Below, piece after piece: positions 1 through 7,341 of a stretch of DNA of 40,151 nucleotides (its first letter is position 1; each line of letters begins with the position of its first letter). Made by a program: the position numbers and the translations under genes. Origin of the DNA: Streptomyces bambusae (GTDB lineage: Bacteria; Actinomycetota; Actinomycetes; Streptomycetales; Streptomycetaceae); the NCBI RefSeq assembly GCF_020532645.1, contig NZ_JAJAUZ010000063.1, positions 1 through 40,151 of the forward strand, given 5' to 3'. The notes beneath the pieces are model-generated. The model made no database searches. It had not been told where the DNA came from and saw only the letters and a program-made list of their open reading frames with translations.

Positions 1-66
1 CCCCGGCTGGCGCCGGGCCCCGGGCTCCGCCCGGACCCGCACCACAACCGCCGGAGGGGCTGGAAG
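1..66. repeat. Diverged copy of the Streptomyces GC-rich intergenic repeat
   Basis: The segment reads as a degenerate version of the element at 4811-4910: a GGGCTCCGCCC hairpin core, then ACCCGC, then CGCCGG and GGGGCTGGAAG. It lies in the same orientation as 4811-4910 and opposite to the copy at 191-246. No gene is visible in 1-307 apart from the leaderless promoter next to 308. Confidence 0.5.
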
Positions 67-190
67 TTGCCGGCGCGGCGGGATACGCCTCCGAAGCCGG
101 GAGGTACCGGCGCGGCCGGGTGCGCCTCCGGGGCCGGGGGGGGTGCCGGCGGGGCCGGGTGCGCCTCCGGGGCCGGAGGGTGCCGGCGGG
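66..190. repeat. Imperfect tandem repeat of about 37-39 bp
   Basis: The core CCGGCGCGGC...GCGCCTCCGGGGCCGG recurs with CCGGC starting at 70, 107, 146 and 183, giving steps of 37, 39 and 37 bases. It yields low-complexity Gly/Ala/Cys translations that I do not regard as a protein. No function is evident. Confidence 0.6.
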
Positions 191-246
191 GAAATCAAGC
201 CCGTCCGGCGATTGAGGGCCGGGGTCCGGGGCGGAGCCCCGGGTTC
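191..246. repeat. Streptomyces GC-rich intergenic repeat, single copy
   Basis: The order AAATCAAGCCCGTCCGGCG, ATTGAGG, CGGGGTCCGGGGCGGAGCCCC matches the reverse-orientation units at 4940-5190. The GGGGCGGAGCCCC end can fold into a short hairpin. Confidence 0.6.
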
Positions 247-293
247 GGGGCGGACAGCCGGGGTGGGGGCTGGCCGACCGGGCTACCGGCCGG

Positions 294-307
294 TAGCGTC
301 TGGGCGC
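294..307 (+). promoter_or_regulatory. -10 element of a leaderless transcript for the MDR gene
   Basis: TAGCGT at 294-299 is a typical actinobacterial -10 hexamer. It ends eight bases before the ATG at 308, and no Shine-Dalgarno sequence lies between, so transcription probably starts at or next to the start codon. Confidence 0.5.
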
Positions 308-1270
308 ATGTTCGCTGCCTACGCCGCCCGCATCAGCCCCGACCGCCCCCTGGACGGCCTCGTACTGGGCGAGCGCCCCGCCCCCGCAGAACGCCCCGGC
401 TGGGTGACCGTCGACGTCCGCGCCGCCTCCCTCAACCACCACGACCTGTGGTCGCTCCGCGGCGTCGGCCTCTCCGAAGCCCAGCTGCCCATGATCCTCG
501 GCTGCGACGCCGCCGGCGTCGACCAGGACGGCAACGAGGTGGTCGTGCACTCGGTGATCGGCCAGAGCGGCCACGGCGTCGGCCCCGACGAACCCCGCTC
601 CATCCTCACCGAGCGCTACCAGGGCACGTTCGCCGAGCAGGTCACCGTCCCCGCGTGGAACGTCCTGCGCAAGCCGAAGGAGCTGTCCTTCGAAGAGGCC
701 GCCTGCCTGCCCACCGCCTGGCTGACCGCCTACCGGATGCTGTTCACGAACGCCGGTGTCCGCCCGGGCGACTCCGTCCTCGTCCAGGGCGCCGGCGGCG
801 GCGTCGCCACCGCCGCGATCGTCCTCGGCAAGGCCGCCGGCCTGCGGGTCTACGCCACCAGCCGGGACGAGGCCAAGCGCCGCCGCGCGGTGGAGCTCGG
901 CGCGCTGGACGCGTTCGAGCCCGGCGCCCGCCTCCCGCACCGGGTGGACGCCGTCATCGAGACCGTCGGCGCCGCCACCTGGTCGCACTCGGTCAAGTCG
1001 CTGCGCCCCGGCGGCACCCTGGTGATCTCGGGCGCCACCAGCGGCGACCGCCCCGCGCACGCCGAGCTGACCCGTATCTTCTTCCTCGAACTGAAGGTCG
1101 TCGGCTCGACGATGGGCTCGAAGGACGAGCTGGAGGACCTGCTCGCGTTCTGCTCGGCCACCGGCGTCCGGCCGGTCATCGACGAGGTCCTGCCGCTGGA
1201 CCGGGCCCGCGAGGGCTTCGCGAAGGTCGAGGCCGGTGACCTGTTCGGCAAGGTCGTCCTGACCGTCTGA
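308..1270 (+). CDS. Zinc-independent medium-chain dehydrogenase/reductase (quinone oxidoreductase-like)
   Basis: The 320-aa protein has the two-domain MDR fold. The N-terminal GroES-like domain contains SLNHHDLWSLRG and GCDAAGV. The Rossmann domain contains VLVQGAGGGVATAAI near residue 155, and the C-terminus has the usual LPLDRAREGF...GKVVL ending. The Cys/His zinc ligands of classical alcohol dehydrogenases are absent, so it is closer to NAD(P)H-quinone or enoyl reductases. The reaction is an NAD(P)-dependent reduction or oxidation of an unknown substrate. The ATG at 308 is chosen over an upstream start because 143-307 is repeat sequence, the MDR domain begins right at 308, and a TAGCGT -10 box fits a leaderless message. 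It is convergent with the padR gene and separated by a hairpin. Confidence 0.88.
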   Translation: MFAAYAARISPDRPLDGLVLGERPAPAERPGWVTVDVRAASLNHHDLWSLRGVGLSEAQLPMILGCDAAGVDQDGNEVVVHSVIGQSGHGVGPDEPRSILTERYQGTFAEQVTVPAWNVLRKPKELSFEEAACLPTAWLTAYRMLFTNAGVRPGDSVLVQGAGGGVATAAIVLGKAAGLRVYATSRDEAKRRRAVELGALDAFEPGARLPHRVDAVIETVGAATWSHSVKSLRPGGTLVISGATSGDRPAHAELTRIFFLELKVVGSTMGSKDELEDLLAFCSATGVRPVIDEVLPLDRAREGFAKVEAGDLFGKVVLTV

Positions 1271-1299
1271 CCCCCGCCCCGGTACGCCGTGCGCCGCGC

Positions 1300-1330
1300 G
1301 CCCCGTCCGTCCGCTCCGGGTGGACGGGGC
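1300..1330. terminator. Hairpin between convergent MDR and padR genes
   Basis: CCCCGTCC (1301-1308) pairs with GGACGGGG (1322-1329) across a 13-base loop. There is no T-tract, as is usual in Streptomyces. Confidence 0.5.
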
Positions 1331-1348
1331 TCGCCGGGTCTGCGGCCG

Positions 1349-2290
1349 TCAGCCCGTACGCCCGCCCGGCCGCAGGGTCCGCCCGAGCGCCTCGGCCGCG
1401 CCCGCCAGGTGCCCGTGCGCCTCCCGGAGCTGCTCGGCGCTCACCCCGTGGTCGCGGGCCGCGTCCCGGACGTCGTCGCGGAACCGGTCCAGCAGCCGGT
1501 CCAGGTCCCGCACCGGGTCCCCGCTCCGCGGCACGTCGGCCGCCCAGTCCGCCGCGCCCGGCTCCCGGCCGGCGCCGCCTGCCGGGTCCCGGTCCTGGCC
1601 GAGCCAGGCCGTCGCCTCCCGGGCCAGGTCGCCCAGCTGCGAGGTCAGCCCGGAGAACCCGTCCCGGACGCCGAGCCGGGTGAACTGGTCCTGCATCTGG
1701 CGCGCGATCCGCTGCACGTCCTCGCGGGCCTTCTCGTGCGCCTCCTGCGCCTGCCGGCGCGCCTGCTGTGCGTCCTCGCGGGCCCGCCGGCTCTCGTCCT
1801 TGGCCCGGCGGGTCTGCTCCTTCCACTCCTGCTTGGCCCGGCGCAGCTCCTCCTTCGCCGCCTGCCAGGCCTCGCTGTCGAGGAACCCCTCGTCGTGCCG
1901 CTCCCCGGCGGACGCGGCCGCGGCCCGCACCTCGCGGCGCAGCTCGCCGGCCGCGCCGCGGACGTCGTCGCGGATCTCCGCGGCGAGTTCGGCGACCGAC
2001 TCGCGGATCTCCAGCTCCAGGTCGGCGAGTTCACCGCTGCGCCCGGCCAGCTCGGCGCGGCCGGCGTCGGTGATCGAGTAGACCTTGCGGCCGCCCTCGG
2101 TGGTGTGGGTGACCAGCCCCTCGGCCTCCAGCTTGGCGAGCCGCGGGTACACGGTGCCGGCGGAGGGCGCGTACAGGCCCTGGAACCGCTCTTCGAGCAG
2201 GCGGATCACCTCGTACCCGTGGCGCGGCGCCTCGTCGAGGAGCTTCAGCAGGTAGAGGCGCAGACGGCCGTGGGCGAAGACGGGCGGCAT
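1349..2290 (-). CDS. PadR-family transcriptional regulator with long coiled-coil extension
   Basis: The 313-aa protein has a PadR winged helix in its first 85 residues: LRLYLLKLLDEAPRHGYEVI, the AGTVYPRLAKLEAEGLV recognition region and the GGRKVYSITDAGR wing. After it comes a very long charged helix rich in Arg, Glu and Gln, about residues 90-230, which is probably coiled coil and far longer than the usual PadR C-terminal dimer arm. The ATG at 2290 follows the stop of the DUF4097 gene by one base, with GAAGGTG as its ribosome site, so the two genes are co-transcribed. An operator-like dyad at 3216-3243 in front of the operon suggests autorepression. The ligand is unknown. Confidence 0.9.
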   Translation of the reverse strand: MPPVFAHGRLRLYLLKLLDEAPRHGYEVIRLLEERFQGLYAPSAGTVYPRLAKLEAEGLVTHTTEGGRKVYSITDAGRAELAGRSGELADLELEIRESVAELAAEIRDDVRGAAGELRREVRAAAASAGERHDEGFLDSEAWQAAKEELRRAKQEWKEQTRRAKDESRRAREDAQQARRQAQEAHEKAREDVQRIARQMQDQFTRLGVRDGFSGLTSQLGDLAREATAWLGQDRDPAGGAGREPGAADWAADVPRSGDPVRDLDRLLDRFRDDVRDAARDHGVSAEQLREAHGHLAGAAEALGRTLRPGGRTG

Positions 2291-2291
2291 G

Positions 2292-3170
2292 TCAGAGCAC
2301 CTTCTTGTCGAGGGCGAGCGGGTCGGCGGGGCTGCCGGGTTCGGTGTCGGGGCGGCGCAGCAGGGCGATGGCGCCGGAGAGGGTGGTGGCCTTGAGGCTG
2401 CCGGTGCCGGCGCCGAGCGTTCCGGTGATCCGCTTGGCGCCGAACCGGCCGGAGACCCGCAGGTCGTCGAAGGCGTTGGTGACGGTGCCGCCGGCGGTGT
2501 TGGCGTCCACCCGGGCGTCGGCGGGGTGCGGCAGCCGGATGGCGACCTCGCCGGACACGGAGGTCACGCAGATCTCGGCCGGCCGGCCGGCCGGGTCGAG
2601 GTCGAGGACCAGGTCGCCGCTGACCGATTCGGCGCGTACCGAGTCGGCGCCGTCGACCACGGTGATCGCGCCGGACACCGAGCGGACCTGGAGGCCGCCG
2701 GTGACGGACTGGGCGTCGATGGCGCCGGTCACGGTGTTCGCGCGGACCGGGCCGGCCAGCCCGACGAGCGTCACGTCGCCGTTCACGGCCAGCACGTCGG
2801 CGGGGCCGGTGATCCCGGAGACGACGGTGGTGGCGGCGACGGCGCCGATGCGGACCCGGGTGCCGGGCGGGACGGTCAGGGAGACGACGGCGGAGCGGCG
2901 CCGGCCCTCGCCGTCGAGCCAGTTCTTGATGCCGGACCACTGGAGGTCCTCATAGGTGACGGTGAGGACGCCGTCGGCCAGGTCGACCGCGAGCGGCGGG
3001 CCCTCGACCTCCGAAACCTCCAGCCGGGCGGTCCCGTCCTCCTCCCGGACCTCCGCCCCGACCACGTTCACAGCGCCGCTGACCAGCCGTACGCACAGCT
3101 CGGTCACCGGCTCCTCGAAGAGCAACTTCCGCGGTCCGCTCACCGACCACGTCGGCTGGGCATTCGTCAC
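2292..3170 (-). CDS. DUF4097 family beta-strand repeat protein
   Basis: The 292-aa protein is built of short repeating strands of the VxxVSGxxxV type (for example TVTGAIDAQSVTGGLQVRS and VRAESVSGDLVLDLD). This is the DUF4097/adhesin-like right-handed beta-helix pattern. There is no signal peptide or transmembrane helix, so it is predicted to be cytoplasmic. It starts at GTG 3170 behind GAGGAGG. Genes of this family often sit with PadR regulators and respond to envelope or membrane stress, but the molecular role is not known. It is the first gene of the operon and lies downstream of the PadR-type dyad. Confidence 0.85.
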   Translation of the reverse strand: MTNAQPTWSVSGPRKLLFEEPVTELCVRLVSGAVNVVGAEVREEDGTARLEVSEVEGPPLAVDLADGVLTVTYEDLQWSGIKNWLDGEGRRRSAVVSLTVPPGTRVRIGAVAATTVVSGITGPADVLAVNGDVTLVGLAGPVRANTVTGAIDAQSVTGGLQVRSVSGAITVVDGADSVRAESVSGDLVLDLDPAGRPAEICVTSVSGEVAIRLPHPADARVDANTAGGTVTNAFDDLRVSGRFGAKRITGTLGAGTGSLKATTLSGAIALLRRPDTEPGSPADPLALDKKVL

Positions 3171-3215
3171 TGGTCCTCCTCGACTGGCGGCCGGACTCGA
3201 CTGGCACGACGCAAC

Positions 3216-3247
3216 ATATCGCGTCTTGTGCGAGACACGATATATCG
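3216..3247. promoter_or_regulatory. Probable PadR operator upstream of the DUF4097-padR operon
   Basis: ATATCGCGTCT (3216-3226) and AGACACGATAT (3233-3243) form an 11-bp inverted repeat with one mismatch and a 6-base spacer. CGATATATCG at 3238-3247 adds a second overlapping palindrome. The AT-rich dyad stands out in the GC-rich background and lies between two divergent genes, where autoregulation of padR would act. Confidence 0.65.
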
Positions 3248-3304
3248 CGGTCAGGTGAAGTCAAGGTAAGGGCGCCCGGAATGCTCCTTTTCTGGCGATT
3301 TGCC

Positions 3305-3317
3305 TTAGCGTGTGGGC
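3305..3317 (+). promoter_or_regulatory. -10 element, leaderless transcript
   Basis: TTAGCGT ends at 3311, six bases before the ATG at 3318, with no ribosome-binding purine stretch between. This fits a leaderless start. Confidence 0.45.
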
Positions 3318-4142
3318 ATGCCGATCTCCATGTCGACCGCCGGCGGGCTGCTGCTCTGCCGTGCCCAGCCGCCGTCCGTGCGCCCCGCCGCCCATCTGCT
3401 GCGCGAGCCGCTGCTGCTCGCCCCGGCCGGGGAGCGGTGGAGCGTGCTCACCCCGCAGAACAAGCCGTGGCGGGCCGGCGGTGCGCCGGACGGGGAGGCG
3501 CACCGGGTGGACGAGGTGCTGACCGGCTGGGCCACGGCGCTCGCGGTGGGCGTCAACTGGCCGGTGCTGGGCCTGTGGTGGGACGGCGGCCGCACCGGCT
3601 TCGCGCTCGCGGCCGGCTTCCGGCGCACCATCGGGTACGGCTGGCACGCGGACGGCACCCCGGACGGCGACCCGGCCGCGCTGCGCACGCTCGGGGCCCG
3701 GCTGGCCATGGACCCGGTGTTCGACCTGGCGGCGCTGGAGGAACTGGCCCGGCCCGATCCGGCCTCCGACGCCCGGGCCCGGCTGACCGGCCTGGTCGCC
3801 GTCCTCGGCCGCACCGGCCTTGCCCTGCCGCCGGGCCTGAGCCCGGGCGAGCCGGCCGACCGGCTCCGCGAGGCGGCCAAGGTCGTACCGGGCGCGGAGC
3901 GGGTGGAATGGTCGGGCTGGCGGGACGCCGTACGGGCCGAGTTCGACGCCGTCGACCACGGACCCCTCGGCCCCTGGCTCCGCGCCCCGCGCCTGCTGGG
4001 CACCGCCCAACTCGCCGCCGGCGTCCCCCTCCTGCTGTGGGGCGCCCGTACGCGCAACCCCGGCTGGGCCGCCGCCGGAGCGCTGCTCACCGCGCACGGC
4101 GCCGTCGCGCTGACCCGCACCCCGTCCGGCGGGGCCGGCTGA
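3318..4142 (+). CDS. Hypothetical protein with C-terminal membrane segments
   Basis: I do not recognise this 274-aa protein. The N-terminus (ISMSTAGGLLLCRAQPPSVR) is soluble-like. A Trp/Gly-rich middle section follows (VGVNWPVLGLWWDGGRTGFA, near residues 75-95). Two short hydrophobic stretches near the end (LGTAQLAAGVPLLLWGA and GWAAAGALLTAHGAVAL) could be a membrane hairpin. The ATG at 3318 is preferred over the GTG two codons upstream because of its distance to the -10 box. It is divergent from the DUF4097-padR operon and could share that operator region. Confidence 0.7.
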   Translation: MPISMSTAGGLLLCRAQPPSVRPAAHLLREPLLLAPAGERWSVLTPQNKPWRAGGAPDGEAHRVDEVLTGWATALAVGVNWPVLGLWWDGGRTGFALAAGFRRTIGYGWHADGTPDGDPAALRTLGARLAMDPVFDLAALEELARPDPASDARARLTGLVAVLGRTGLALPPGLSPGEPADRLREAAKVVPGAERVEWSGWRDAVRAEFDAVDHGPLGPWLRAPRLLGTAQLAAGVPLLLWGARTRNPGWAAAGALLTAHGAVALTRTPSGGAG

Positions 4143-4236
4143 GAAGCGCTCGAAGGCCGCTCAAGGGCCGGAACCAGGGCCGGATCCCGTACGTCCCCTG
4201 ATCCGTAGGTCATGTCGACGGGGACGGGGAAATCCG

Positions 4237-4788
4237 ATGCGGGTCACGCTGGGCGAGGAGATCATGCTGCTGGCGCTGGACGAGGAGTCCGGCACCGAGC
4301 GGGAGCGGGCGGCGGCGGCCTGGGCGGTGGCGGCCGGCACGCTGGTCGAACTCAGCCTGGCCGGACGGCTGTCGGTGGCCGGCGGCCGGCTCGGCGTCCG
4401 CGACACCGCGCCGACCGGGATCCGCCTGCTGGACGGCCGGCTGCGGCTCGCCCACGACTGGGCCGAGCGGCGGCGCCGGCCGTCCGTCGGCGACTGGCTG
4501 GCGCTGGACGCGGCGGGGGCGGCCGGGGCCACGGCCGACAGCCTGCGGCGGCGGGGACTGGTGATCGCGGACGCGGGTGCGCGCGGGCCGTTTCCGGTAC
4601 GGCGGGTGCCCGGCTCGGACGGGGCCGTCGAGCGCGGTCTGCGCGCCCGGCTCGCCGCCCTGCCGCACGATCCGCGTACCGGTGCACTGGCTGCGCTGCT
4701 GCATGCCGCGGGGATGGCCGCCCCCGCCCCGGAGCCGGAGGGTTACCCCCTCCCCCTCCGCACCCCCCTGCTCACCGCCGCCGTCTGA
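4237..4788 (+). CDS. GPP34 (GOLPH3/VPS74-like) family protein
   Basis: The 183-aa protein opens with LGEEIMLLALDEESGTER and continues with AAGTLVELSLAGRLSV, the helical start of the GPP34 fold known from eukaryotic Golgi phosphoprotein 3. The end has LPHDPRTGALAALLHAAGM, another conserved block of bacterial members. At 183 aa it is shorter than many relatives of about 220 aa. GOLPH3 binds PI4P and glycosyltransferases. The bacterial role is unknown, and a membrane-lipid or sugar-lipid link is inference. The start is supported by GGGGA upstream of ATG. Dense inverted repeats follow the gene. Confidence 0.85.
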   Translation: MRVTLGEEIMLLALDEESGTERERAAAAWAVAAGTLVELSLAGRLSVAGGRLGVRDTAPTGIRLLDGRLRLAHDWAERRRRPSVGDWLALDAAGAAGATADSLRRRGLVIADAGARGPFPVRRVPGSDGAVERGLRARLAALPHDPRTGALAALLHAAGMAAPAPEPEGYPLPLRTPLLTAAV

Positions 4789-4810
4789 CCACCCCGGCGA
4801 ACCCGGTCCT

Positions 4811-4910
4811 TGGGGCTCCGCCCCAAACCCCGCGCCTCAATCGCCGGCGGGGCTTGATCTTGGGGCTCCGCCCCAAACCCCGGTCCTCAAACGCCGGACG
4901 GGCTGAAGTT
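4811..4910. repeat. Two direct copies (50-bp period) of the GC-rich intergenic repeat
   Basis: TGGGGCTCCGCCCCAAACCCC starts at 4811 in one copy and recurs at 4861, each followed by CCTCAA, a CGCCGG core and GGGCT. They lie downstream of the GPP34 gene in the orientation opposite to 4940-5190, so the two blocks can pair into a very large hairpin. Confidence 0.8.
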
Positions 4911-4939
4911 CCCCCCGGCCCGGACACTGCGGGTGAAAC

Positions 4940-5195
4940 CCAGCCCCGCCGGCGCTTGAGGCACGGGGTCCGGGACAGAGCCCCGAACCTCTGAGCCGCG
5001 CCCGCCATCGGGGCACGGGCGGAAATCCAGCCCCGCCGGCGCTTGAGGCGCGGGGTACGGGGCAGAGCCCCGAATCTCTGAGCCGCGCCCGCGATCGGGG
5101 CACGGGCGGAAATCCAGCCCCGCCGGCGCTTGAGGCGCGGGGTACGGGGCGGAGCCCCGGGTCTTTGAGCCGCGCCCGCGATCGGGGCGGGCGCG
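4940..5195. repeat. Three tandem copies (87-bp period) of the inverted intergenic repeat
   Basis: CCAGCCCCGCCGGCGCTTGA begins at 4940, 5027 and 5114, an exact 87-bp step. Each unit continues with a CGGGGT/GGGGC-GAGCCCCG part and GAGCCGCGCCCGC-ATCGGGGC. Copies 2 and 3 are nearly identical, which suggests recent duplication. In the reverse frame the period of 29 codons makes a spurious repeated peptide. With 4811-4910 this block fills the whole convergent gap between the GPP34 gene and snpR and probably terminates both. Confidence 0.85.
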
Positions 5196-5209
5196 ACGGC
5201 CCCGCGGGG

Positions 5210-6151
5210 TCACAGGGCGGACAGGACCGTGCGCCCCCGGCCGTAGAGCCAGGCACGGTACGCCGGCGGATGGAGGGCCGCCTCACGATAGGAGGCACGG
5301 AGATCCTCGTACAGCCCCGCATACGGCATGGCCGGCCGATGCGCCAGCAGCAGCCGGACCGCGAGCGGATCCCCCCGCAGGGGAAGGATCGCCATGTCGT
5401 CCCGCGGCACGGACGTCGGCTGGCACGGAGCCACCGCCTCACCCGTCACGACCATCGACGCCGCCGTGTGGTAGTCCCCGTGCAGGAAGGCCGGTTCGCA
5501 GCCCGCCTCCGCCAGCACCCGCCGCAGCCCGTCCCACTCCCCGTCCACGGACGGATCCACCATCCACCGGTCCCCGGCCAGCTCCGCCAGGTCCACCTCG
5601 CCGCCGCGGCCCGCCGCAGGATGGTCCCGCGCCAGCGCCACGAACTGCGGCTCCCGTTCCACCAGCACCCGCTGCTCCAGCCCGGCCGGCATCCGCAGCG
5701 GACACCCCTCGACCTCGTGCACGAACGCCACGTCCAGCAGCCCGGCCGCGACCATCCGCAGCAGCGCATTGGCCGACACGTCCACCAGCAGAGTCGTTTC
5801 CGCACCCGGGAACCGCTCCCGTAACCGCCGCAGCCACCCCGGCAGTGCCCGGCTGGCCGTCGACCCGATCCGCAGCCGCGGCCCGCGCGCGGCGGCCCGC
5901 GCCTCCTCGACGAGCGCGGCCATGCCGTCCAGCAGCGGCCGCGCCCGGCCGAGCACCTGCCGGCCGAGCGGCGTCGGCCGGCACCCGGTCCGCTCGCGCA
6001 GGAACAGCTCGCCGTCCAGCGCCTGTTCGATCCGCCGCAGCTGCGTGCTGAGCGAAGGCTGGCTCACGCCGAGCTGCCGCGCGGCCTTGTGCAGGCTGCC
6101 CGTCTCCGCGATGGCGCACAGCGCGCGCAGATGCCTCACCTCCAGCTCCAT
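5210..6151 (-). CDS. snpR: LysR-family activator of the divergent snapalysin gene
   Basis: The 313-aa protein has a LysR winged helix at residues 1-60 (LRALCAIAETGSLHKAARQL, then GVSQPSLSTQLRRIEQ) and a substrate-binding-like effector domain from about residue 90 (RLRIGSTASRALPGWLRRL). It lies head to head with snpA; this LysR-snpA pair is the known snpR/mprR-snpA arrangement of Streptomyces, where the regulator activates the protease. The ATG at 6151 is chosen because MELEVRHLRAL is the family start. Codon 110 (5822-5824) is TTA in the reading strand, the rare leucine codon read by the bldA tRNA. I saw no other TTA codon in the genes of this window. Confidence 0.88.
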   Translation of the reverse strand: MELEVRHLRALCAIAETGSLHKAARQLGVSQPSLSTQLRRIEQALDGELFLRERTGCRPTPLGRQVLGRARPLLDGMAALVEEARAAARGPRLRIGSTASRALPGWLRRLRERFPGAETTLLVDVSANALLRMVAAGLLDVAFVHEVEGCPLRMPAGLEQRVLVEREPQFVALARDHPAAGRGGEVDLAELAGDRWMVDPSVDGEWDGLRRVLAEAGCEPAFLHGDYHTAASMVVTGEAVAPCQPTSVPRDDMAILPLRGDPLAVRLLLAHRPAMPYAGLYEDLRASYREAALHPPAYRAWLYGRGRTVLSAL

Positions 6152-6215
6152 GAGCCGAGGGTAGGTCGGCCCCCAGGGTCGCACCAGCCACTGACGAACC
6201 ATCGATTTCCGCCAT

Positions 6216-6243
6216 TTTCACGGCAGTTGACGACCCGGTGAAA
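6216..6243. promoter_or_regulatory. Candidate SnpR operator
   Basis: TTTCAC (6216-6221) and GTGAAA (6238-6243) form a spaced inverted repeat in the snpR-snpA intergenic region. LysR proteins bind such interrupted dyads next to the promoter they activate. Confidence 0.4.
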
Positions 6244-6387
6244 GTCGGCCGGAACGGGGCGATAACCCCGCGCTATCCCCGTCCGACATCATCCCCGGCA
6301 GCCGACCGCTCCCCCAGACTCCGGTACCGAACGACCGCCTCGTTCACCCAGCCGACCCAGCTGGACCGGACCTCTTTGGAGCCCCCC

Positions 6388-7041
6388 ATGCCCAAGTCCC
6401 GTACGACCGCGCTCGCCTCCATACTCGGCCTCGGCCTGGCCGCCGCCATCGGCGCGGCCCCCGCGGCCAGCGCGGCCCCGGCACCGGCTGCTGCCGGATC
6501 TGCCGCCTCGTACGCCGCGTACGAGCAGTCGAAGGAGAACGCGGCCGCGAACAAGGCCTTCTTCCAGGCCGTGATGAAGTCGGTGGCCGAGAAGCGCGCC
6601 GCCAACCCGGGCGCCCTCGCCGTCACGGTCACCTACAGCACTCGCAACGCCCCCAGCTTCCGCACCCAGATCGCCCGCAGCACCCAGATCTGGAACAGCT
6701 CGGTGGCCAACGTCAAGCTGCAGGAGGTCAGCTCCGGGGCCAGCTTCCAGTACTACGAGGGCAACGACTCGCGCGGCTCGTACGCGAGCACCGACGGCCA
6801 CGGCCGCGGGTACATCTTCCTCGACTACCGGCAGAACCAGCAGTACGACTCCACCCGCGTCACCTCGCACGAGACGGGCCACGTGCTCGGCCTGCCCGAC
6901 CACTACTCGGGCCCGTGCAGCGAGCTGATGTCCGGCGGCGGCCCCGGCACCTCCTGCCGGAACGCCACGCCGAACTCGGCCGAGCGCTCCCGCGTCGACT
7001 ACCTGTGGCGCAACGGCCTCGCGTCCGCCCTCGCGAAGTAG
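6388..7041 (+). CDS. snpA: Snapalysin, secreted small neutral metalloprotease (M7)
   Basis: The 217-aa precursor has an N-terminal signal peptide (KSRTTALASILGLGLAAA, with cleavage probably near AASAAP at residues 26-31), a propeptide to about residue 75 and a mature domain of about 140 residues. The zinc site HETGHVLGLPD gives ligands H161, H165 and D171 with E162 as the catalytic base. It is the shortened HExxHxxGxxD form typical of snapalysins. ELMSGG supplies the Met-turn, and C177 and C190 can form the disulfide. It is secreted and degrades milk proteins, preferring aromatic P1' residues in family members. The ATG at 6388 gives a proper signal peptide. A very stable hairpin follows the stop. 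Confidence 0.95.
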   Translation: MPKSRTTALASILGLGLAAAIGAAPAASAAPAPAAAGSAASYAAYEQSKENAAANKAFFQAVMKSVAEKRAANPGALAVTVTYSTRNAPSFRTQIARSTQIWNSSVANVKLQEVSSGASFQYYEGNDSRGSYASTDGHGRGYIFLDYRQNQQYDSTRVTSHETGHVLGLPDHYSGPCSELMSGGGPGTSCRNATPNSAERSRVDYLWRNGLASALAK

Positions 7042-7052
7042 GCGGTACGTCC

Positions 7053-7093
7053 GCAGCCCGGCCCGCCCGGCCCGTCCGGGCGGGCCGGGCTGC
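7053..7093. terminator. Bidirectional terminator hairpin after snpA
   Basis: An 18-bp perfect stem: GCAGCCCGGCCCGCCCGG (7053-7070) pairs with 7076-7093 across loop CCCGT. It lies between the convergent snpA and zinc-ribbon genes. Confidence 0.85.
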
Positions 7094-7108
7094 CCGCATG
7101 TCCGGCGG

Positions 7109-7315
7109 TCACTGCTCGGCAGCTGCCTCTTCGGGCACGTACTGCGGGCAGTCCGGATTGCGGCAAGGGGCGGGCCGCCACTCCGGGACGAAGACCGCGA
7201 GGCTCTTGTGGCGCTGGACCACCGTTTCCACGGGCCGTCCGCAGGCCGGGCAGCGGAACGGGTGCTCGGCCTGCGGCGCCGGCGTCGGGTGCGCCTGGTG
7301 CTTCTCGTCGCCCAT
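7109..7315 (-). CDS. Small zinc-ribbon protein
   Basis: This 68-aa protein has two cysteine pairs, C22-x2-C25 (FRCPACGRP) and C51-x4-C56 (PCRNPDCPQ), separated by 25 residues. That is a single zinc-ribbon knuckle. A short His/Pro-rich lead precedes it and an acidic tail follows. The ATG at 7315 is used; the longer frame upstream of it is an overlap with the DHFR-like gene. It lies 26 bases downstream of the DHFR-like gene on the same strand and is probably co-transcribed. The function is unknown; nucleic-acid or protein binding is possible. Confidence 0.7.
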   Translation of the reverse strand: MGDEKHQAHPTPAPQAEHPFRCPACGRPVETVVQRHKSLAVFVPEWRPAPCRNPDCPQYVPEEAAAEQ

Positions 7316-7341
7316 CTCTCCACGGTAGGCCCGCGGAGCCG

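Noticed and set aside
4887..5213. Minus-strand frame of 108 aa made of 29-residue repeats
   Set aside because: The 87-bp DNA repeat is divisible by three, so any frame gives a repeated peptide. There is no ribosome site, and the element belongs to a family of non-coding intergenic repeats.
6152..6202. Longer SnpR start with 17 extra residues
   Set aside because: MELEVRHLRAL is the normal LysR beginning, and the extra residues have no family counterpart.
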